A stretch of DNA of 9,554 nucleotides from Synergistales bacterium (GTDB lineage Bacteria > Synergistota > Synergistia > Synergistales > 79-D21). Positions within the stretch are counted from its first letter, which is position 1. Every line of letters begins with the position of its first letter. Positions 1 through 6,797 of this stretch are shown piece after piece. The position numbers were made by a program, and so were the translations under genes. Where the stretch lies: NCBI GenBank assembly GCA_015657435.1, contig JADLKH010000001.1, positions 115,199 through 124,752 of the forward strand, read 5' to 3'. Under the pieces are notes generated by a model that did not search any database, was not told the origin of the DNA, and saw only the letters and a list, made by a program, of their open reading frames with translations.

Positions 1-846
1 CTTATGGCCGTATCTTGCGGGGTCTCTGACCGCAAACAGGCCGATGCACGGGATTCCGGTCATCCGTGCGAGATGGATCGGACCGGTGTCCCCTCCGACG
101 GCAAGTTCCGAGGAAGCCGCCAGCGCGCAGACTTCCTCCAGCGACAACTTCCCGATGAGATTGATCACTCCGGCGGAGCAACAGGACACGATCTCCTCCG
201 CCATTCTTCTCTCCTCGGACCCGCTTCCGACCAGAACGGGAACAAAGCCAGCCCGACCCGCTTCTTCAAGAAACGGGATCCAGGACTTCGAAGGCCAGCG
301 CTTGAATGCCTTGCTGGCTCCGATGGCGCAGAAAAGCAAACGGTCCGTCCGACCGGAGAGCTTCTGCCGGATTTTCTCCCTCTGTTCCAGGGAAATATGA
401 AGAACGGTCTCTTCTTCGTCGGCTTCCTGCAATCTCCAGGCACGATCGGCGACGAAAGGCGGATAATCGTAGGCAAACGGCAGGTTTTTATGGGTCCCCA
501 CCCGTATGGGGATGCCGCAAAACGCAGAGACCAGCGCCGATCGGTCGTTGGCGTGGACGCTGTAGAGAAATCGGAAATTCTCCCGCCTGATCCGGCCGAT
601 CAGGCGGAAGATTGTCAGTCTTCCCGTTCCGATGTCCCAGGGCAGGACATCATCCACATAGGGCTGCATCCGAAGGATGCCCTCGTACTCGACCTGGGAC
701 AGCCATGTCAGGTGCAGGCCCGGAAAGCGCTTTTTCAACGCGTTCGCCTTCCTCAAGGCGAGAAGGACATCGCCAAGCGAGCTGAAACGGATGAACAGGA
801 GGCGTTCTTTCTCCGACGGGAACGGAATTGCGGCTTGGCTTTTCAT
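1..846 (-). CDS. Glycosyltransferase family 9 (ADP-heptose:LPS heptosyltransferase), C-terminus cut by window edge
   Basis: Probable heptosyltransferase adding L,D-heptose from ADP-heptose to the LPS inner core at the cytoplasmic face of the inner membrane. I translated the minus strand from 846: it stays open for 282 codons to the window edge, where the remaining roughly 50-70 residues of a usual 320-350 aa GT9 protein are lost. The N-terminus reads RFSSLGDVLLA, the typical GT9 opening with the conserved acceptor-site Asp. Near the end is the family signature GGDTGPIHLA, followed by GIPCIGLF and DPARYG. The ATG at 844-846 overlaps the hldE stop in an ATGA, and a GGAGGAG ribosome site (857-863) lies 10 bases upstream, so translation is coupled to hldE. 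Whether it is heptosyltransferase I, II or III (WaaC, WaaF or WaaQ type) cannot be decided from this fragment. Confidence 0.88.
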   Translation of the reverse strand, partial: MKSQAAIPFPSEKERLLFIRFSSLGDVLLALRKANALKKRFPGLHLTWLSQVEYEGILRMQPYVDDVLPWDIGTGRLTIFRLIGRIRRENFRFLYSVHANDRSALVSAFCGIPIRVGTHKNLPFAYDYPPFVADRAWRLQEADEEETVLHISLEQREKIRQKLSGRTDRLLFCAIGASKAFKRWPSKSWIPFLEEAGRAGFVPVLVGSGSEERRMAEEIVSCCSAGVINLIGKLSLEEVCALAASSELAVGGDTGPIHLARMTGIPCIGLFAVRDPARYGHK

Positions 847-2363
847 TGTGGAACTTCTCCTCCTGTGCTCCGCTTCCCTTCTTTTTTTTCGGAATCCCCG
901 CTCGAGAATGCCTCCAGGATCCCTGTGGTACTTAAACCCTCGAAACTTGGGACAACGATCACCTTTCCGCCCCACGAAGCCGTTTCTTCGCCCCCCACGA
1001 TGTCCTGGAGCCGGTAATCTCCGCCTTTCACAAGGACATCGGGCTTGACGGCCCGGATCAGATTCAAGGGCGTTTCTTCCTCGAAAAGGACGACCAGATC
1101 GACCGTTGAAAGAGCGGCCAGCACCATCGCGCGGAAAGCCTCGGCGTTGAGCGGCCGATCCGGGCCCTTGAGCCGCCTGACGGAAGAGTCCGAGTTCAGG
1201 CCCACAACCAGGCGATCGCCGAAAGATTTGGCCTTTTCCAGGCAGTGGACATGCCCGGCGTGCAGAATGTCGAAACAGCCGTTCGTGAAGACCACCCGCT
1301 TTTCTTCGGCTTTCCAGACCCCGACCCGCGATAGGGCTTCATGCAGGGGCACCACCTTGGACGAGGAAACGGGAAGAGAACCCTGTCTCAGCTCCGCCAG
1401 CAGTTCTTCCCTTCCGATCGCATAGGTTCCGGTTTTGCCCACCACAAACCCCGCAGCCCGGTTTGCCGCGTGCGCCGCATCCCGCAGGGAGACGCCTCCG
1501 GACAGAAACGCCGCCAAAACGGCGACAACCGTGTCCCCTGCTCCGCTCACGTCGAAGACCTCACGGGCAAGAGCCTTTTCGTGAAACACTTCTCCTTCCG
1601 AGACGAGGGACATGCCCCGATCCGAACGCGTCACGAGGATGTTTTCCACCCCGAAGCGCTCCATCAGCTCTCCCGCAGCCTTTTCGATCTCTTCATTCTC
1701 GTTCGGGATCACCCTGTGGGCGGCTTCGCCCAGCTCGCTCAGGTTCGGCGTGACCAGGGTGCAACCCCGGTAACGCTCCCAATCTGCTCCCTTCGGATCG
1801 ACGAGGACGGGAATCTTCCTGTCGAAGCAGAGGCCGATGACGGTCCGGCACAAACCGCCCGTACAGACCCCCTTGCCGTAGTCCGACAGGACAACCGCAT
1901 CGACGCCTTCTTCAAGGCAAAAGACGATATTCGCAAGCAATTCCCTCTCTTCGGCGGGTTCGATTGGATCGGTCCGTTCGAAGTCCAGCCTCAGCATCTG
2001 CTGACGGGCGGAAACAATCCGCAGCTTCTTCGTGGAGGGTCTCCGGGTTTCGACGAGAAAATCGGCCGCTATCCCTTTCTCGGTCAGCATTTCCTGCAGA
2101 AGACGGGCATCGTGGTCCATCCCGACTGCAGAGGCCATTGCGACCCTGCATCCCAGCCTGGAGAGGTTGTTCGCCACGTTGCCGGCTCCACCAAGCCCGT
2201 TTTTCTTCGATTCGACCTTGACCACTGGGATAGGCGCCTCCGGCGAGATTCTCCCTACCGTGCCCGTGAATGTCTGGTCAAGAATCAGGTCGCCGACAAC
2301 CAGGACCCGGACTCGGCCGAGACCCGCCTCCAGGATCTCGATCGGTGTTCGTTCCCCCGCCAC
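843..2363 (-). CDS. hldE: Bifunctional heptose 7-phosphate kinase / heptose 1-phosphate adenylyltransferase HldE
   Basis: Makes D-glycero-beta-D-manno-heptose 1,7-bisphosphate with its kinase domain and later ADP-D,D-heptose with its nucleotidyltransferase domain. The PfkB/ribokinase-like domain fills about residues 15-330: GRISPEAPIPVV near 37-48, SDYGKG near 160, and the catalytic GAGD at 274-277. The C-terminal cytidylyltransferase-like domain has NGCFDILHAGH at 361-371 (HxGH motif), then RLKGPDRPLN, LVKGGDY and LSTTGIL. The protein is 506 aa against 477 in E. coli; part of the excess is a charged tail of about 22 residues after the last motif. The frame is open upstream to an ATG at 2459 inside hldD, but the GTG at 2361-2363 is preferred: it lies one base after the hldD stop, has GGGGAGGG (2372-2379) 8 bases upstream, and leaves a normal N-terminus. 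The stop overlaps the GT9 start (ATGA). Confidence 0.93.
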   Translation of the reverse strand: MAGERTPIEILEAGLGRVRVLVVGDLILDQTFTGTVGRISPEAPIPVVKVESKKNGLGGAGNVANNLSRLGCRVAMASAVGMDHDARLLQEMLTEKGIAADFLVETRRPSTKKLRIVSARQQMLRLDFERTDPIEPAEERELLANIVFCLEEGVDAVVLSDYGKGVCTGGLCRTVIGLCFDRKIPVLVDPKGADWERYRGCTLVTPNLSELGEAAHRVIPNENEEIEKAAGELMERFGVENILVTRSDRGMSLVSEGEVFHEKALAREVFDVSGAGDTVVAVLAAFLSGGVSLRDAAHAANRAAGFVVGKTGTYAIGREELLAELRQGSLPVSSSKVVPLHEALSRVGVWKAEEKRVVFTNGCFDILHAGHVHCLEKAKSFGDRLVVGLNSDSSVRRLKGPDRPLNAEAFRAMVLAALSTVDLVVLFEEETPLNLIRAVKPDVLVKGGDYRLQDIVGGEETASWGGKVIVVPSFEGLSTTGILEAFSSGDSEKKEGKRSTGGEVPQ

Positions 2364-2364
2364 G

Positions 2365-3342
2365 TCAGGAGCCCTCCCCGTAAAGATATCCGTCCCTCTT
2401 TGACAGCGCCTCGATCGTACGAGCGACCGCCGTCTCCAACGGCATGAATTCCCCCGCATACCCGGCTTTCCTGAGATTCGTCAGGTCAGCCTCGGTGAAG
2501 CTCTGGTACTTATTCACCAGGTCTTCCGGAAAGGGAATGTATTCGATGCGGCCTTGTTTCATGGATGAAATCGCCGCTTCCGCCAGGCTTTTGAAGGTTC
2601 TCGGTGAGCCCGTTCCGCAGTTGAAGATCCCGGATTTTTCCGGGTTTTCGAAAAAGTGCAGGTTCACCCTGACGGCATCCCCGACGAACAGGAAGTCTCT
2701 TTTCTGTTCTCCGGGCCCATAGCCGCCGTAGCCTTCGAAAAGCCGGACCTTGCCTGTTGTGTTGATTTGGTGGAAGGCGTGGAAGACCATTGAGGCCATC
2801 CGCCCCTTATGGGCTTCCTGCGGTCCGAACACGTTGAAATACCTCAGGCCCACGACCTGGCTCCGGCAGGTTGGCAGGATTTTCCGGACATGGCAATCGA
2901 AAAGGTGCTTGGTAAAGGCGTAAAGGTTTAAAGGAAATTCACATCCCGGTTCTTCCCGGAAGCCTTTTGCCCCCAAACCGTAAACCGAAGCCGATGAGGC
3001 ATAGATGAAGGGGATTCCTCCCGAAACGGCAAATTCCAGGGATTCCCTAGAATATCGGTAGTTGTTTTCCATCATGTAAAATCCGTCGGAGTTCAGGGTA
3101 TCCGAACAAGCGCCCTGATGAAAGAACGCGTCGATGTTCTTCCCTCCCAGGAAATCTCTCCTGAGGCCTTCACGGAAGGCGGTTTTGTCCATGAAATCGG
3201 AAAACTTCAATCCCCTGAGGTTCTTGAACTTCCCCAGGCGGCCCAGGTTGTCCACAATCAGGATGTCGTCAAATCCCGCTTCGTTCAGCCCGGCCACAAG
3301 GTTGCTCCCGATGAATCCGGCTCCTCCCGTCACGATGATCAT
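2365..3342 (-). CDS. hldD: ADP-L-glycero-D-manno-heptose-6-epimerase HldD
   Basis: Last step of ADP-heptose synthesis: converts ADP-D-glycero-D-manno-heptose to the L-glycero form used by heptosyltransferases; cytosolic. It is an extended short-chain dehydrogenase with the NADP-binding GGAGFIGSN at residues 6-14, HQGACSDT at 75-82, the SSASVYG strand at 116-122, the catalytic YxxxK (Tyr141, Lys145), and HKG at 178-180 carrying the second conserved lysine of the E. coli enzyme (Lys178 there). At 325 aa it is close to the usual 310-330. The ATG at 3340-3342 is preceded by GGGGGTGAG, which serves as ribosome site. Its start lies inside the 3' end of the upstream gmhB-gmhA frame (74 bases as sequenced; 4 bases if one G is missing, see findings). 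The stop is one base from the hldE GTG. Identification is firm. Confidence 0.95.
   Translation of the reverse strand: MIIVTGGAGFIGSNLVAGLNEAGFDDILIVDNLGRLGKFKNLRGLKFSDFMDKTAFREGLRRDFLGGKNIDAFFHQGACSDTLNSDGFYMMENNYRYSRESLEFAVSGGIPFIYASSASVYGLGAKGFREEPGCEFPLNLYAFTKHLFDCHVRKILPTCRSQVVGLRYFNVFGPQEAHKGRMASMVFHAFHQINTTGKVRLFEGYGGYGPGEQKRDFLFVGDAVRVNLHFFENPEKSGIFNCGTGSPRTFKSLAEAAISSMKQGRIEYIPFPEDLVNKYQSFTEADLTNLRKAGYAGEFMPLETAVARTIEALSKRDGYLYGEGS
2372..2379 (-). promoter_or_regulatory. Ribosome binding site for hldE
   Basis: The minus strand reads GGGGAGGG 8 bases before the GTG at 2363, inside the last codons of hldD. It decides the start of hldE in favour of this GTG over the upstream in-frame ATG at 2459, which would overlap hldD by nearly 100 bases. 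Confidence 0.6.
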
Positions 3343-4555
3343 TCGCTCTCACCCCCGAGCAGGGTTCCTCCCCGCCGAAAACAATCTCCTCGACTAGGGC
3401 GCATAACACGTGTTCGACCGCGAGGTGGGCATTCTGAAGTATCGCGGTTTCCTCGGCATCGATTTCGATCGAAACATCAGCCAGGGACCCGATGGCTCCG
3501 CCTCGCCGCGTCAGGGCGATCGTCGAAATTCCAATCACCCTGGCCTCTCTCATGGCCCTCACGACGTTCTCCGAGGTTCCACCCGTGCTGATTCCGACCA
3601 GGACATCGCCGGGCCTCCCCAAAGCCTGGACCTGCCTGAGAAAAACGTCCGCGAAACCGTAGTCGTTGCAAAACGCGGTCAGGAAGGACGTATCGGTCGT
3701 CAGGGCCAGCGCGGGAAGGGCGCGTCTGTTCCTCTTCGCGGAAAGACGGCAGACGAACTCGGCCGCCATGTGCTGACAATCCGCAGCGCTGCCCCCGTTG
3801 CCGCAGAGGAGGAGCGTTCCGCCCCGTTCCATTGAATCGGCAATCAGGCGTGCCGCGTCAAGAATGGGCTTTTCCCCTTTGTCCCGAAAATCAAGGAGGA
3901 CTTTTGCCGTTTCCTGAAAGGCCTCCCGAATCATTGTCGCGCCACGATCGTTCTTCCTCAAACTCTCGCCCCTCCCCTCCGCGATCCAGCCTCTGATGAC
4001 CTCGACGGCTTCTCCGATGCCGTCGACGACGGCATCCCAAACCGGTTCCGACGTTCTCTCCGTTTCCAGGCCGTAGCCCGTTCGGACCAGGATGGACCTC
4101 GCGCCGATCTCCCGGGACATCTCCATGTCGGACGCCTTGTCCCCCACTACGAATGATCCGGTCAGATCCAAGCCCAGTTCCCCGGCCGCCCTGAGTGCAA
4201 GTCCGGGCTCCGGCTTCCTGCAGCTGCAGCTTTCCCACGGTGCATGCGGACAACAGTATTCCGCATCCGTCTTCGCTCCCCGCAGCGCAAGCAGGGTATC
4301 CATTCGATCCTTCACCCTGCGGTAGTCCTCCTCGGTGAAAAAGCCCCGGCCAATCCCCGACTGGTTGGTCACCACCACAACCCTTAGCCCCAGATCCGCC
4401 ATCATCCGAATCGCCGAAGCTGCTCCATCGAGAAGGATCACCTCATCCGGGTTCGCGAGGTATCCCCGTTCCTCGAGGATGACCCCGTCCCGATCCAGGA
4501 AGACCGCTTTTCGGCCCCAGGGCCCCTTCTTTCGGGAATCAGTCTGCGCAGACAT
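3269..4555 (-). CDS. gmhB-gmhA: Fused heptose 1,7-bisphosphate phosphatase (GmhB) and sedoheptulose 7-phosphate isomerase (GmhA)
   Basis: One 428-codon frame carries two heptose-pathway enzymes. Residues about 15-190 are a HAD phosphatase of the GmhB type: DRDG at 21-24 (nucleophile Asp21, Asp23), VVTNQSG near 61-67, a compact zinc loop with Cys102, His104, Cys110 and Cys112 followed by RKP, and GDKASD (Asp139, Asp143). Residues from about 208 are a GmhA SIS domain: CGNGGSAAD at 251-259, His262 and Glu266, STGGTSENV from 323, then Gln374 and His382 in the same 8-residue spacing as E. coli Gln172/His180. GmhA makes heptose 7-phosphate; GmhB removes the 7-phosphate after the HldE kinase step. 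The frame is open further up, but the ATG at 4553-4555 is the first start matching GmhB; it overlaps the GT4 gene by 17 bases and has no obvious ribosome site, so it probably depends on coupling. The last 24 residues overlap hldD out of frame and do not look like GmhA. An in-frame ATG at 3932-3934 could also yield separate GmhA. Confidence 0.88.
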   Translation of the reverse strand: MSAQTDSRKKGPWGRKAVFLDRDGVILEERGYLANPDEVILLDGAASAIRMMADLGLRVVVVTNQSGIGRGFFTEEDYRRVKDRMDTLLALRGAKTDAEYCCPHAPWESCSCRKPEPGLALRAAGELGLDLTGSFVVGDKASDMEMSREIGARSILVRTGYGLETERTSEPVWDAVVDGIGEAVEVIRGWIAEGRGESLRKNDRGATMIREAFQETAKVLLDFRDKGEKPILDAARLIADSMERGGTLLLCGNGGSAADCQHMAAEFVCRLSAKRNRRALPALALTTDTSFLTAFCNDYGFADVFLRQVQALGRPGDVLVGISTGGTSENVVRAMREARVIGISTIALTRRGGAIGSLADVSIEIDAEETAILQNAHLAVEHVLCALVEEIVFGGEEPCSGVRANDHRDGRSRIHREQPCGRAERSGI

Positions 4556-5555
4556 TTTTAAGGAAGACCAGGGTCCTCTCCGCCATCTGCTTCGCAGTCG
4601 GCACAAGCGCGGGGTCGAACCGTGGCGGCGTTTTCTCTTCACGGAAGATTTCCGCGAGGCCGTTTGTCCACGCCGGGATGTCCCCGGCCGGAACAAGTGT
4701 TTCCCGGTCACCGACGAGTTCCTTCACAGGCTCGATCCCGGAGGCGGCTACCGGAATCCCCACCCGTATCGCCTGCATGAGCGTCAGAGGCATTCCCTCG
4801 TCAAGGGAAGGGAAAAGCAGACAGTCCGATGCCGCCATCCATCGCCCCACCTCGTCGCGAAATCCGTGAAATCGGACCTGCCCCTCCAATCCCAGGCTTT
4901 TCACCATCGACTCGAGTTCCTGCCTTTGCGGGCCATCTCCAAGGATGTCCAGCATCCAGGGTTTTCCGCTTAAGGAAGACAGTGCGTGGAGGGCCACATG
5001 AAGGCCCTTCCGCCGGGTCAGCCGTCCCACGAAAAGGAAACGGTAAACGGGTTCCTTCTTCCCAGGCCGCCAGCGCTCGTCCAGGTCCGGGATCCCGTTC
5101 CGGATGACCGTGCTGTTCTGCGGCAGGGCTCCGTCCAGGTGCATCCGAACGGCTTCGCTGACGCAAACCGCTCCGTTTGCCCTGCCGAACGGATGGATCG
5201 CCGCGTTTCTCCTATACCGGTCGTGGGCCGTCACCACCCACGGTATTCCCGAAATGCGGCTTGCCCACCAGGCGATCCAGGCCGGAACCCGGGAGTGGGC
5301 GTGGATCAGATCGATCTTCCCGCGCCAGGCGGTCCAGGCGATTCGCAATGCGGAGTAAAGCGCCGTAACCGGGTTTTTCCGGTGAACCGGAAGATGGATG
5401 ACCCGAACCTCTTTGGGTAGTTTCTCTTCAAGCCGGCCGCCGGCGGTTGCGATCATGACCCTGTGCCCAAGAGCGGAAAATTCCGTGGAAAGCCAGAGGA
5501 CATGCCGCTCAACTCCTCCCTCCTCGAACTCGGGCAGGATCATGAGAATTTTCAT
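4539..5555 (-). CDS. Glycosyltransferase family 4 (GT-B fold), probable LPS core transferase
   Basis: Retaining sugar transferase expected to extend the LPS core in the cytoplasm; donor and acceptor cannot be read from the sequence. The N-terminal domain has the GT4 opening KILMILPEFEEGGVERH (residues 2-18), HAHSR in the mid domain and TAHDRYRR near 110-117. The C-terminal domain has NGIPDLDE near 153, FVGRLTRRKG near 175-184, LDILGDGPQR, and FPSLDEGMPLTLMQA, which is the EX7E region. There Glu253 is present but the second position is Gln261 rather than Glu. Length is 338 aa, slightly short for GT4. The ATG at 5553-5555 is chosen over one 9 codons upstream because AAGGGAGG (5565-5572) lies 9 bases before it, it overlaps the preceding gene's stop as ATGA, and the family N-terminus begins exactly there. 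Confidence 0.88.
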   Translation of the reverse strand: MKILMILPEFEEGGVERHVLWLSTEFSALGHRVMIATAGGRLEEKLPKEVRVIHLPVHRKNPVTALYSALRIAWTAWRGKIDLIHAHSRVPAWIAWWASRISGIPWVVTAHDRYRRNAAIHPFGRANGAVCVSEAVRMHLDGALPQNSTVIRNGIPDLDERWRPGKKEPVYRFLFVGRLTRRKGLHVALHALSSLSGKPWMLDILGDGPQRQELESMVKSLGLEGQVRFHGFRDEVGRWMAASDCLLFPSLDEGMPLTLMQAIRVGIPVAASGIEPVKELVGDRETLVPAGDIPAWTNGLAEIFREEKTPPRFDPALVPTAKQMAERTLVFLKNVCAD

Positions 5556-6346
5556 GAAAGCAAGCCTCCCTTGTTGTTCCACTCCCGGACGATCCAGCCT
5601 GCGGCATCTCGGGCTTCATTGAATTCCGGCCGCAGTTCACCTTCACTCACCCGACCGTTTTCTCCCCATGGAGAGGTTTCGGTGGCCAATCCCCTTGTCT
5701 TGAACTCTTCGAGCATGGCATCGAAACGCGGGACACCCCAAAGAAAGCTTTTCGGCAGGAAACCGAACCGCACCAGGCGGGAAGCGGACTCCTGAATAGA
5801 CCTTATGCAACCTCCTCGCCTTTCGACACGGAGGAGCCGCACGGCAAAACCAGCGGTGGCCGCTTCCGAGACCATTGAGACGGAATCTTCCGTGCAGAAA
5901 ATTTCACCACAGCCGCCCAGGATGCCTGGAACCGGATTCGAAGAATCTTTCGACGCCAGCAGGAGCATACGGAAAACCGAGGTTTCCCTCGAGATCTCAG
6001 CAAGAGTTTTCTCCGCGTCCGCCGAGGTCCTGCGGGAAGAGGTGACATAAAGGTCCGCTTGGCACTTCAGAGCTTTCCCGGCCAAATCCCCGATCGTCCT
6101 GCGGATCCAGTCCGACGGAATGCGGTAGTTCGCGTCGTCACCTCCGATTAGGACACCCCATCTTTGGGCCGACGAGGGGGGAAATCGTTCGAACAGAGCC
6201 TCCGCCTCGCGCTCCAAAGCCGCTTTGTCAATGGCATTGGGTGCGCCCAGGGTTCGAAACACGTTGGGATCCGCTCCCGGGCAATCGTGAGCAGGCACGA
6301 TCGCGAAGTCGAAGGGACGTGTACCAAGAACGGAAGGGGTCATCAC
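5552..6346 (-). CDS. ELM1-family protein (COG3660), intact 3' part of a broken gene
   Basis: The readable 264-codon part of a gene of the mitochondrial-fission ELM1-like family (DUF1022/COG3660). Bacterial members of this family are often found in LPS core clusters and look like GT-B type proteins, but their biochemical role is not settled. Motifs seen: TPSVLGTRPFDFAIVPAHD at the start, VLIGGDDANYRI, VTSSRRTSADA, and FCTEDSVSMVSEAATAGFAV, all in the expected order. The nominal start is a GTG at 6344-6346 followed at once by ATG, but neither is a natural family start: the same frame reads upstream through recognisable family sequence (such as ELLFLSTGSTAAPYSLALARYF) to a TAA at 6608-6610, with only CTG codons as candidate starts. 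The missing N-terminus is found in two other frames upstream. The stop overlaps the GT4 ATG (ATGA), keeping the operon layout intact. Confidence 0.8.
   Translation of the reverse strand: MMTPSVLGTRPFDFAIVPAHDCPGADPNVFRTLGAPNAIDKAALEREAEALFERFPPSSAQRWGVLIGGDDANYRIPSDWIRRTIGDLAGKALKCQADLYVTSSRRTSADAEKTLAEISRETSVFRMLLLASKDSSNPVPGILGGCGEIFCTEDSVSMVSEAATAGFAVRLLRVERRGGCIRSIQESASRLVRFGFLPKSFLWGVPRFDAMLEEFKTRGLATETSPWGENGRVSEGELRPEFNEARDAAGWIVREWNNKGGLLS
5565..5572 (-). promoter_or_regulatory. Ribosome binding site for the GT4 gene
   Basis: The minus strand reads AAGGGAGG 9 bases before the ATG at 5555, a near-consensus site that fixes the start of the glycosyltransferase and lies within the last codons of the ELM1-like gene. 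Confidence 0.65.
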
Positions 6347-6716
6347 CGTTGCGGCCCGTCCTTCGAAATACCGCGCCAGGGCTAGGGAATACGGCGCCGC
6401 AGTGCTTCCCGTCGAAAGGAAAAGAAGTTCAGGGCCCGAAAGAGCGGAGCCTTCGCAGAGACGGGCGACCTCCGACAGCAGGGTCGAACCGCCGCTTTCC
6501 AGCAGCCACTTCCGTGCCGTCTCCGTGCCTGCCGTCGGAAGACTGCGGGCGCGAACCTTCAGGGCCAGGAAACGTCGGGTTCCCGATAGGCGGGAACTTC
6601 CACCTCTTTAAATCCCGAATTCGTGAGGCGCGACAGCCACAGCGCCACACCCCGGCTCTGGTTCACGTGCCCCGGATTCCATCGGAAAGGATGAGTACAA
6701 ACCTGGGTCCAGTCAA
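6347..6716 (-). pseudogene. Frameshifted 5' third of the ELM1-family gene
   Basis: The rest of the ELM1-like gene is present but split over three frames. From a TTG at 6714-6716, with AAGGGG (6728-6733) 11 bases upstream, the frame reads RFVLILSDGIRG and hits a TGA at 6663-6665. The next frame continues directly with HVNQSRGVALWLSRL and ends EVPAYREPDVSWP before a TGA at 6559-6561. The third frame goes on as LKVRARSLPTAGTETARKW into the open 3' part. SDGxxGHxNQSxG is the typical ELM1 N-terminal pattern, so the joins are believable. Each break is repaired by one extra base, in the C run at 6670-6673 and the G run at 6562-6564 (plus-strand letters). Restored, the protein would be about 388 aa. 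This accounts for most of the 450-base stretch without an intact gene. True gene decay and sequencing error cannot be separated here. Confidence 0.72.
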
Positions 6717-6734
6717 ACCGTCTATCGCCCCTTC

Positions 6735-6773
6735 AAGAAAAGGAGAGTGGACCGACCTCGTGGCCCACTCTCC
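6735..6773 (-). terminator. Rho-independent terminator after the kdnA-like gene
   Basis: On the minus strand, GGAGAGTGG pairs perfectly with CCACTCTCC; three more pairs (one G-U) extend the stem to 12 bp around an 8-base loop. TTTTCTT follows directly. It starts 24 bases after the aminotransferase stop at 6798. On the plus strand no T tract follows the hairpin, so it acts for the minus strand. It ends about 18 bases before the likely TTG start of the ELM1-like gene. Confidence 0.8.
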
Positions 6774-6797
6774 CGACCGATTTTCCCCCGATTCGTC

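Noticed and set aside
4..1017. 337-codon open frame on the plus strand
   Set aside because: It lies opposite the GT9 gene and the end of hldE, matches no family I recognise, and is the usual antisense shadow of GC-rich coding sequence.
1341..2447. 368-codon open frame on the plus strand
   Set aside because: Fully antisense to hldE, whose motifs are unmistakable; its composition (rich in Arg, Pro, His) is typical of a shadow frame.
2364..2459. N-terminal extension of HldE from the ATG at 2459
   Set aside because: These 32 codons lie within hldD and read as basic low-complexity sequence; the GTG at 2363 has a good ribosome site and fits the family length.
4556..4711. N-terminal extension of the GmhB-GmhA frame from 4711
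   Set aside because: It overlaps the GT4 C-terminus by more than 150 bases and the extra residues are Arg/Ser-rich shadow sequence.
6429..6650. 73-codon minus-strand open frame in the kdnA-GT4 gap as a separate small gene
   Set aside because: It is a mixed frame: its first half is the second piece of the ELM1-like gene and the rest is out-of-frame shadow; no ribosome site or motif of its own.
6742..6773. The 6742-6773 hairpin as a plus-strand terminator
   Set aside because: No T tract follows it on the plus strand, and no plus-strand gene ends nearby.
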